Source: Atriophallophorus winterbourni (Eukaryota; Platyhelminthes; Trematoda; Plagiorchiida; Microphallidae). From it: DNA of 64,000 nucleotides. Where the stretch lies: positions 62,001-126,000 of the forward strand of contig JACCGJ010000660.1 in NCBI GenBank assembly GCA_013407085.1. The letters are read 5' to 3'. Under the pieces are notes generated by a model. The model was not told the DNA's origin. It did no database searches and saw only the letters and a list, made by a program, of their open reading frames with translations. Below, one piece after another: positions 43,535 through 55,500 of the stretch. Position 1 is the first letter of the stretch, and each line of letters begins with the position of its first letter. The translations under genes and the position numbers were made by a program.

Positions 43535-46500
43535 GTCAATGACAGAAAACATCTGCTTAATGGTATTCTCACGGTTATTGGAGGAGTTTTAATTCAATTC
43601 GCTTTCGGTCATTTTTACACTATCGGTATGTTCTCATTGCAATCATATTCATCGGCAGCAAATATGACACCGTATATACTCAGCTATATCAAAGCGAGAG
43701 TTGATAAAAATGTGAATGACGGTTTGGTTGTGTGGCTTTCGGGATTGGGTTACGGTGCGCAGGGTCTGTTCATGCCAATTGGAGGTTATTTGGCCAAGAA
43801 AATTGATTATCGAATTATTGTTGCCATTGGTTGTTTAATTGAAAGGTAATTTTACTATTATTTTCATTAATGAGGAAATATGAATTTTCACTATATTACT
43901 TGATAATTGAGCATTAATACTGCAACTTGTTCGCTATTCGATTGAAAATACAACAAATATTTCATCGAAAAAATTCTGTCCAAATTCTAATAAATATACA
44001 ATATATGCTAATCTTCCAACTTGATTAATTACACTCCGTTTTTAGGAGGACTTTTCTTTGCCTAATCTTAAGAAGCCTAAACAACTTATTCCATTTTATC
44101 GGATTTAGCAGAAGCTTGATGATTGATATTCTGGGTAGTGTCAATTAAATTGTCGTGCAAATTATTGATAATGCGTTCGGTAATTCTTTTTGATGTTTGA
44201 CGTTTCTGCATTTGCATGTATGAATCTAAGCCCATATTCGTTTGTTTATTCTGATCTCTATGTATTTTTCTGTCGACTAAAATTATTTTTGTAAATGATA
44301 TGCGAGTGAGCATAATAATGGTAATCCAATTTTTGTAATTTTTTGTATATAATATTGATATATGATGATATTTAAAAATTATTGGTTATTATTCTAATTC
44401 ACTTATTTCCATCAAAATTAGCTCATCAGAAATATTAACTGAAATTCATTTCCATTCAATAAACATGAATTTCAAGTATACCTAAATCAATATTTCAATT
44501 TTTATAGTGGTAGCGTGATGCTTACATATTTTTCGGTGAATAGTGGTTTTCCTGCTGTGATAGTCAGTTACGCAGTATTCAACGGCGCTGGACTTGGATT
44601 GGCTTATTCTGTTGTTATGGAAGTTGCGGGATCAGTAAGTAGATTAGTTTATGTTATTTCTAAAAATAACTTAAATCGAAGACCGGTTAGAATTGATCTT
44701 AAGTCTATCGAAATATTCTGAACTAACTTCACATTTTATTACATATTCATCGTTCGTATAATGTTACTTTCAGTACTTTCCGGATAAATATGGTCTCATT
44801 GTTGGCATTGTTGTCGGTGGTTACGGATTGAGCGCGTTGGTCTTTACTCCAATACAAACAGCCTACATCAATCCAACCAATGTAAAAGTGGATCCCGAAA
44901 CATCGTGAGTAGTATATTCTATGTTTTAACTTGAATTTGTAAAATTACTGTTTTTTAAACTTATCAGAGTAATAGGATTATTATACGAATCTGGCAATAG
45001 TAAATAATAGAATTTCCTCATTTCTATTTGCATTCATCAAATAGCTCTGAGTAAATGTCTCTGTTTTTCTAATCAAGTGATTGGTTTTTAACAACGAAAT
45101 AAGCTTATTCTCAAATGTCTGGAGAATTGTATCGAAATATCGATACCAGAAAAATTTAAAAATCATTGAATACGACTTGTATTCAAATTCAGCATCGAAT
45201 ATGATTTTTCGGAGAAATACATTATTTTCGTTCGAGTTCCACATAAATGATACATAAACTGGTAAATATACCATGATTCGCCTAATTCTGGCCTACAATC
45301 TACGTCCTAAGTGGTAATTTGTGATTTTTGTATCTAAATTTCAATTAAATGCACATGTACATAGGCTGATTATTAATGCTTACTAATGATTTTCTATAGC
45401 ATTTTTCTATTTTTTCTAATGAAAGATAACTTTATAGGCCTCATAAAAGTGATGTTTAGGTGATAGAAAGCATTATAATAAACATATTTATCACCAATTC
45501 GAAAATATTAAATTTTAATGCACAGGCAGTGTAAAATATATTACAACTACAAAATTAATCGAGACGGTAAATCTGAAAATGTAACAGCTCAAATGATTGT
45601 AAGAAAATTCTTTATTAGGAAGAAAATACGAGATATCTATTCAACGCTTTCTGTAAATTCTAAATCCAGGAAAGTGTGTAGTAAATGCTTTAATCGTATC
45701 GAGATGAAATTCCGTGTTAAAAGTCATATTGATATTATGTAAACACCTACAATCTTTTTAAAGCAAAGGAGAATGAATTTAGTGTATTTTCAAAATATGT
45801 TTATGACTAGCTTTTTGAGAGTGTCCGAAGAACTGATCCAAGTTAAAGTGAATTTATCGGTACTGCTAATGAATGAACCATGAATTGCTCCCCAAATTTA
45901 GTTGTGGTCTTTCTGCTGACATTTTCCAAGAGTTGAAAAAATCGATACATAACATTGGAAATTTGTTTACATTTATTGAAAACCTAAGTATCATAGTTTT
46001 AAATCTTTCTGATGAACAAAATTTGTTTCAAAATTATTTCAGCCTAAAGCTTCTTTCTTTACAAAGACATTTTATACATAAGATTGTGATAGCACATTTA
46101 TTCATCCATTAATCAAAATAATGTTTACGGTTACATATTACTAGCAGAAACATTACTTCCTGAAATGTTAAACATGATGGAAAAGCAAAGCATTTAATGA
46201 TGTCTTATATTATTTTTTATATGTAGGTTTAATAAGCATATTGGCTGGAAGAAATCCATTATTGAGGAATCAAGCCAATCTTTCTCTGTTATGATAAGCA
46301 TGTTGTCCAAATATGTGTTTGTGCCTACACTGGAAACATGTATACTTCATGTCTAAAATGAACCAGAATATCTTCAATTAGGCTTATCTCATCTTTCTCC
46401 AACAGCATGCTAAACATTTTTATTTTCACACATTTTAGTACGATAAGCTCACATGAAATAAACAGAACATGGACTTTGTTCAAAATAGAACTACAAGCTC

Positions 46501-49500
46501 CTGACTACAAAAGAATAATCATGTCTCTTGATACTTAAATATTTAACATATAATTCTACTGTTCCATATAGTTTATTCACGGATCCAGCATTGCTCGATC
46601 GTGTGCCAACTGCCTTCCTCTTACTCGGCGGAATCTTATTCGGATTACAACTCATCGGTTGTGTTCTGCTCAGAAAGCGACCACAACCTGAGGTAATTCC
46701 GGCTGGTTCTCTCTTTGATTTTTTAATGAATTATATATAAACTAGTTTTTATACTTAGAATAATTAGTAATAAACTAAAATATTCTGAAAAATTTAAAAA
46801 TATCACCATCACTCCTGGATATTTTGAAATATTCTTAAAGATAATTAGCATAGTGAACCATAAGATTCAACTGAAATTCTCTGTGCATACAACTTATTTT
46901 TAGACATGTTATTTTACCTTGAGAATTACGCTTCATTTTATTTGGCTTTCCCAATTTGACCATCATAAGAAGTCACCGAAGCAAAACTGAATTGTGAACC
47001 AAACAAAATGAGTGTGTGGACAACAAGTGAACAACAAACAGATTCAACATGATCGAAAGTAACCCGTAGATTTGGTAATTTGGAAACCACACGGCTGGTC
47101 AATTTGTGAACATTGAGAGAAAAATTTGAAGCATATGTCCTATTGAAAAGCTTCGTATTTTAACTATTAACATAAGTATTCTTAGCTTAATTCTATAGAG
47201 CAGTTGTACCGAGTTTACTTGGTTAACTTTTTACTAGATAAGGTGTCATGTTGTCTTGCTTAACTGTTTATTACTTTCATAAATATTAAATCAGCATATT
47301 ATTAGTTATATTTGAAAGATGCCATTATAAATCATAATCATGCTTCATGTATAGAATCGAGAAAAACGAAACGCATTTATCAATTTAACAGATTTTATTA
47401 ATCATCAATTTGACCTATACAGAGTTAATGGAAACCTTTTAGAGAATAGGTGTTTCTTATTGGTTTCTCAATGTCATTATATCTTTCAAGTATTAGTCTG
47501 AATTGTCGCCGTTTAGATAGTTTGCTAATTTCGGGACTTTTTCTAGTTAACCCTTGCTAAGGCAGTTAAGAATTTTCCTTTATTTATTATCAAAACAATT
47601 TTAAATCCCATGAAAACTTTTGTAAAAGCTGGCAGTTATATAGAAATTTAGACTTATACGGAGATTCATTCTAACATTTTTTCAAGAAAGAGGCACTACA
47701 TATGGTATTTTATAAAGACTCCTAATTTACAAAATTAAATTTTGTGTAGATTGTATCATTTTCCCGTCTGGGTGTAGTATTTGAATAATCAAATAATGTC
47801 GAGCCTGTACAGAAACCAGAAGTAGCAATCAGAATAAGCAACTGATCACGAAGTATATTGGAATGCTCAATTAATTAATTAATGGCATATTATAAAATAT
47901 ACATGAATAAACAATTATTGGTGGTCCAAAGTACAATTATCACATCCCCCGCAGTTTGCGAATGATTCTGGGTATTTATAATCCCGGGCCTGCTTGTTCA
48001 TCAAACGTTTTGATCTTCCTAACACTCTTTCCGGAGGTATCTAAAATAGTGGTGTTATGATTGTCAATGCAACCAGAATCGAAACATAACTGACCTGTAT
48101 CGCTGTTGGTAATTTTATCCACATGACGGCGATGCATTGAGCCATCATCAAGGTCCATTATTTTTATCATGCATTTACCGATATTGCCAAGCACGATATC
48201 AGAGCTCGGTCGGAATTCATTGCCACGATGAAATGAAACTTCGACTGATCCTAGACCCAGCAGATTTGATCTCAGGGATCTTGCTTTGCATAACATAGCC
48301 GGAGTATGTTAGGTAGTTGCATGAGTACAATTCCGATATTGCAATTAGAAATTGTCAACGAATCGATCAAGTTCGTCAAATTTAGTTGGTGCACAAGAAG
48401 TAATTGCTCGCTTTAGGGTACCCACAAAATTTTCAGCTAATCCATTTGATTGTGGATGACGAGGTACAGTGACTAAGTGTCGACAACCCAAGGATTGTAA
48501 CCATTGTGTACCACATGCAACAGAAAAATGACTGCCATTATCACTAACAACAGCAATAAGTAATCCTTCGCGGCTGAATACTTTGCGCAGAGCAAGTATA
48601 GTAAAACGAGTATTTGGTTTTTGCGTAAAAAATCTCCAGGCAATTTTGAATAAGAATCAATCACAACCAATACGAAGTACTTGTTTAAAAATGGTCCACA
48701 ATAATCCACATGAATACGCTGCTAAGCTTCACATGCCAATGGCCATGGTGTCCAGTTGGATGGTTGTCGGAAAACTGTATGATGACAAGCTTCCAAGAAA
48801 TAGCAGTTCTATGTATGTCTGCATCTATTTCAGGCCACTAGCATAAACCTCTGGCTAAAGACATCATTTTTTCTATTCCAAGATATCCAGAATGCAAATC
48901 ATTTAGTACAACTGTACGCAATGTGGGAGGATTAATAATTATATCATTCAAACATAATAAACTATCAGGAGTCATCAATAGTTCATCGCGCCCATTGAAA
49001 TATATTTCACCGAAATAGTGAACTTTTATTCTCACAAATACAATGTGGTGCCCCTAAGTTCATATGTCAATGCTGCTTCATTATTACACTGTTTTATTTC
49101 ATAAAATAGAGTGTGTCTACAAAAGCTGCTCTAATTATCCATTTGCGAATAGATTTGCGTTTCTACGAAAATTCCCTCGAATCTCTTTATATTCTGAGGA
49201 AAATGTATCTCAATCATATGAAAGATAGCTCAAATTCTACATGTTATAAACTATGATGTTTTATTAAACTTATATTAAATGCATGCAAATGAGCATTCTT
49301 GTTCATGACCATGGGTTTAAACCCTATCTACATAGGTTTGGTTACATCTGATTGAACAGGTTAGTAGTACCAAACTTATCCAACAGTAGCAGAGAAGCGC
49401 AAGATGTTTCCCATTCTTCCACTGTTTCAATCGCATGCGGATCGTCATCGCACTATCTCTACCTGATGAGTTGTGTGTGATGGAATTGAAGAGCATTTTC

Positions 49501-52500
49501 GTTCATGATCGTGGGTTTATTTAGTCGTGCCAACCTTATCCAACAGTGGCATACAAGATCAACTTGTCTTATACTATATTAAATTTTAGCGAATGCGTTT
49601 GGGACTTTACGGTACTCGATGGAAAATCACGAATGTTTTATATTAAAACCACTTGCCAGTTCTCACTTAATTGTTTTCTCTGATTTTAATGTTGAGTATA
49701 TAACCGAACTCTAATCGGACGTAATTGTATCATCTTCTGATTAGACGACCGAAGTAAAAGAAAGACAATTGGAGCTGGAAGATGAGACAGTAATGGAAGA
49801 TGTAAGTCAAAAAACGGTGATATTCAAAACTGTATTGATATACAAGTTGCGCTTGTATGTGTGTGTGATGGAGATGCATGCAAATGAGCTTCTATAATGA
49901 TATAATTGTTACAAGTTTTTTCTGTTAAACAATTAAAGAAAATATAATTAAATAATTGCTAAACATGAGATAATTTATTTTTGATAGTAATAATCAGTCA
50001 CTGTTTAAATAATACATATTTTGTTGTTAGGGGCTCAAATAAACCCTAAATCCTAATTACATTTTATGCGGATACCAAACAAAACGAAGTGTCACAAAAT
50101 GCAATAGACCGCATGTAGATTGGTGCACTCTATGCTTGTTAAGAATTAACGGGAAACACGGGATACGCAGCAGAAAAATCTGCAAAGCACAACTTGAACA
50201 TTGCAGTAGTATGTTTGAAAATAAATCGGAATTTATGCAAAACGAATTAATATAATTGATACGATTATTCGATTGGAATATGTTTGGGACCGATGGTGTA
50301 TTAAGAAAATGCGAAGTCATTTGAGTGCAATGGGTTAGAGCAGTTTTTGGGTAACGTTTCACTTCTGACATAGAAGCTTCGTCAGACCAAGGGTGATAGT
50401 CAGGACAGGGAACATGATTAAGTAGTAGTCAACCTCCACCGCTTATTTGACCTTGACCGTGTTCACTTGTACTAGATTGATGTGGATACACACTAGTAAG
50501 AAAATCGACCACTGATCCTGGTCATTCTCACGAGACGTGACACACTGTAGTCGTAGAATAGGCTGTTTAGTGATATGGTCAATTCAGTGGTTGGGGGTTG
50601 ACTACTAATTAATCATGTTCTCCATCCTGACTATTACCCTTGGTCTGACGAAGCTTCTGTGTCAGAAATGAAACGTTACTCAAAAAATTGCTCTAACCGA
50701 TTTCACTCAAATTTCTTCGCATGATACGATTATTATTATTATTATTATTTAAGATATGCTTTCGATGAGATTTTTAATGTCACAAAAATGGTAATTTTTC
50801 CGATACATGCAATTGTATCGAAGAATGGATACATATTAGCGCAAATGTTTCATCGGATAAATCACTTGCAAACTCGGCTTAGTTGGATACTAAATGTTTT
50901 TGGTTTCTGAATCACAATGATAAATTATTGGAGTGCAAGAAGTTTCGAAAGTATGATCACTATATGGCAATAGACCGACAATGGACGAACAAAATATCTA
51001 GTTCAATGCCTGTTATATATATATATATATATATATGTCTTTTTTAAGACATTATTTGTATTATTTGTATTGCAAGTCAATTATTAAGTTTAACACATTT
51101 GATTTTCAATGAACTCTCTGTATTTCTGCCAATTTTAGCAAGAAATTGCAGTGGAGAAATCGTAAGTTTCCCACAACTTTGCTTACTTAATGCTTTATTG
51201 TTGGAACAATGTCACCGCAAATGAAACATTTGAATTTCAGGGATCCTGTGAACTTAACACCGAAAGAAGTTCTTTGCCGATTGGACTTCTATCTCTTGTG
51301 GGTCGCACTTGCCATTATTATAATCCCGATTTCTGTGATAGTTTCCAACTTCAAAGTGGGTTGCACAAAACAGACCCTTTTTGCCATTATTTAAGCTCGA
51401 GGACCGTATTATTTACGCCTCGTTCGTATTTTAGTATTTTGGACAAACAAGCATCAGTGACGACACGTATCTTACCGTGGTGGTCGCGTTGTCCGCGGTA
51501 TTCAATTGCGGTGGTCGTGTTATATGGGGTATCATCTCCGATAAAATTTCATTTAAAGTGAGTTTCATTTTCCTATGTTACAAGACTCACGGAAACTAAT
51601 CTTACTGTCACCACCCCTTGACGGAAAGCAGCAAGAAACAGGCTGTAGTGTGCAAGTGAAGGGGATGTGAGCATCACGATATATTGGTCCTTTTCAAACG
51701 CTCGAGCGCTTGACCATGAATCACTTTGTGATTTTTATATTTGAACATCGTGGTACTTTGTAAGATCCCTATTCAACTGTGGCATTCAAGTATACTGTTT
51801 TTACAACATTACCACTGATTCAAGGCTCACTGAACCTAATCTTACTGTGTCCACCTAATGATGAAAAATAGCAAGAAACCTGTTGTGGTGTGTAAGTGCG
51901 GTGAGATGCGAGAAATACCTTACTTTGAGTTGTCTATATTTGTAAAATATTCAACATGGCTCATAATTGAGAACAGTTGACACAGGGTTTAACAACCTTT
52001 TCATCCTGAGATTTCGTGGGTTCACACGTTATCTCGGTTGTCTATTTGCTAAAATTTACTTTAATATAATTTTCCGCTACAAAAATGTGAACAGTATAAC
52101 GCCAAGATTGGGATAGTAGCTGTGAATGCCAGCTCTGTTTGCAGTTGGTGAAATCATATTTTGTATGTTTTACATTAGACATCTCGGAACGTGTATTGAT
52201 AATATTCACCAATGAAAAAAACTGAATTTTTTTCAATGCGGACTAAATATAACGTTACACGTGTCTTCATTCGAAATCCGTCTAACTTCTCATAATTATA
52301 ATGCTTCTATATTGATCGCATGAAAGTTATGTAGATTTCAAGACATCAAAATTACCACGTTATCTTATGGTCAATATTTTTCGACAGTAATTTGTGGTTT
52401 TTAGCGATTACTATCGAGATATAGCAACTCTTTTCAGATGCATGCACTCCATATTCGTTCAATTTTCCCGCAAAAATGAACAAAATTGATCGATGTCACA

Positions 52501-55500
52501 GGTTTATAATGAGATATTGAACGCTTGAAGGGGAAAGTTTTATTTCCGTTGCACTTTAAGCCGCTAGCGCTATCTGTGAATTAGGACCACAAATGTTTGA
52601 CTATTTTTGCTGTCAAATAGATTAATGAATGAGTTTCTTAAATTCGTATCTGGAACAGATTCAAAACCATCCAAACTTTCGAGTCTATCTATGGCAGATA
52701 GCTAAACTATGAATAAATCTATTTTTCAAACAAATTTGGAGGAGTGGATAGACTTTGGCAACTGTCATCTTTTCTCCTACAAGCTACTCAAATTTCATAG
52801 TAACTGGAACGAGATGTAAGTAAGGGAGATAGAGTGATGTATTGTGTTGCGCACATCCCCATCCATTACACACCCTTACCGGTTTCTAGTTGTTTGCCTT
52901 CATCAGGTGGAGACAGTAAGATCAAGTTCAGTGAGCATTGAAACAGTGGAAAAGCGGTAAACAAAGTTAAACTTGTATGCCACTGTTATATAGGATTCTT
53001 ACAAAGAACCACGATGTTCAAATACACAATCACAAAGTGATTCCTGGAGATAAAGTGAGTTTTAGAACGGTTGAAATCTTAACCAATTTTTGGGCATTTT
53101 GGAATGGGTAAATCTGTCTCTCAGAAATCTCAAGTGGAATTTTTTGCTGTTGATCTCTCATATTATTTTTAAAGTTTACGAATTTTTGTTCGACACACCG
53201 AGATTTATTTTCACAAATCTTTTTTTTATATTCGAGATTTCTTTAGTCGAAAACAGTGAAACAATTTCGCTGCACAAATCACGTTTTATGGTCTACAAGT
53301 CATCTGAACGTGTACCATGAAGGAGACATGCGCTTTGCTTGCTTTCGATTGAATTCTTTCGCATTGTTTCTTTTCAGTTCCCGACATGCATCATTTTGGT
53401 TTGGTTTGCTGCCTTGCTATTCTCCTTCCCTCATTTCAAAGGCCTACCCGAGGTGGCTTTCAAAGTACTCTATTTACTCTGGGTGGCACAAATATTTTTC
53501 TGCCTGAGTGGAACCTTCACACTAATGCCAACTGGAGTGAAAATTTTGTTTGGACCGAAATACATGGCTGTGAATTATGGAATTTTGTTCAATGCTTGCG
53601 TAAGTGCAAAAATTCGCGAGTATCATATTGTTTATTGCCTAAATTTCATCATCATCTGCAGAAATTAAATCTTAGCCTGATGAGCATTCAGCTTGTCAGC
53701 TAGACAATTTCTTTTTTATGTTTTGAATAACCCATAGACCACAATGGGTGGTAATTATTGCTATCTTCAGTAAATTGAATTTTTTAATTCATATCTTTAA
53801 CGACTAAACAGAATGATAATCAACAAGTATCGCTTGCATGCCACTGTTGGATAAGGCTGGTACGACCAACCTGTTCAAGCACATGTGCCCAAACACATGT
53901 GCAATGTGGTTAAACCCATAACCATGACCCAAAATGCTCATTTGCATGCATGTGTGATGGAAAAGCATGCAAATGAGCATTTTGAGAATGATGATCATTT
54001 AAAAAAATGTTTTTAACCGGATAGATCAGTATCCGCACGCCTAAAAACAGTGAAGAAATGTTGAACGCGATATGAACTTACATCGAAAGTTGGATAAGGT
54101 TGTCACGACCAACATGTTGATGGGCATGCTGTGGAGTGTGGAGTTTTCAACCAGACGTTATACATGACGACTGATCACAGCCTCGTTCGCCGAGAGGGTA
54201 TTCGATGAAATTTATCTAAAACGTCTAAACCCCATAGCAAATGCATCCTAAATAACCAGCATTCGATTCATTGGTGTACGTGAATGGATAAAATATGATC
54301 GGTTGATGCTTGAATAATTCATCTATTTGCTTATTTTGATGTAGTGCCTCTTCCGTGGTATAATTCTGTCTGATTCGCCGCCCTATTTTCATTAATTTAT
54401 TTGCTCCGTTCTATATCGTCAAAGAGAAATGTCAAAGTGGTAGTAAAATATCCCATCTGTTTATGAAAATTTCAGATCAGTTCATGAACTCCACAGATCG
54501 CCCTAATATTTAGACAAATTAAAATTACACTAGCGGTTTATTGAAAAATTCATCAACAATCATGAAAATCGATTACACAGAAGGTTTGTTGCAACTTTTT
54601 AAGTAAACGAAAAGATAGATTTTTGCAAATAGATTATGAAGTATAATGTAATATTAATTTATGTAATCCTATGTTACGTTATATCAGATATCAAAACCTT
54701 GCATCAATCATATAATTTGTTGCCCTTACGACGTGTTGCGCGATGATCACTGCTAAATTATTACAGGATAAAGATGAGATTATGTTTAATGCAGCTCTTT
54801 CAAACAATACTGAAAACTACACGCTTTTAATGAGTCAGAACGAAGAAGCCTGGTGTTGAATTTGAGTCATACATTAGGAATTGAACTACACCGATTGAAC
54901 TAACCGTCCCCAGTGTTTTCCCGTTCAGATGCCAAGAACAAACGCATCAGTGTCGCGTAGAATCGATCTGATACATCTTAAATACTCACAGAAAATTTCC
55001 AAAAATCAGCAGACACTAAAATATTTTCTAAATGGGTTCAAATAGAAATGATACAACTAATGTTTCGTATTGATCCTCAAATATATTAGAGATCTAAGTT
55101 AATCAACTTATCGCCAGCCTTATTACATTAAAAGGTTTATCTCTTGCAGTAAATCCACGCGGCATACCGAGTTGCTAAATCTTTATGCTGTGATATTTTT
55201 ACTAATTATTGATCGGAAAACATTACATTCTTCGAAATGATAAGTTACTCATAAATCCTACTCATTTTGTTTTAACAGTTTGTTGGAAGCTTAATAATTG
55301 GAGGTGTATTGTCAGTTGTCAAAATTAATGGTCAATTTTTGCCACTGTTCTCCGCGTGCGGGGGTGTTTGTCTCCTCGGTAAGTGTGGCGTCACCAACAA
55401 CAAAAATTTGTAAATTACTTTAAACACTAACGCAAATTTTGAAATCCCTTAACAAACAATATACATACATTGTCTCGGAAAATGAGCGAAATTCATGCTC

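Noticed and set aside
51190..51561. Single 123-codon frame as a gene
   Set aside because: It reads parts of two transporter exons in the wrong frame and across a 79-bp intron.
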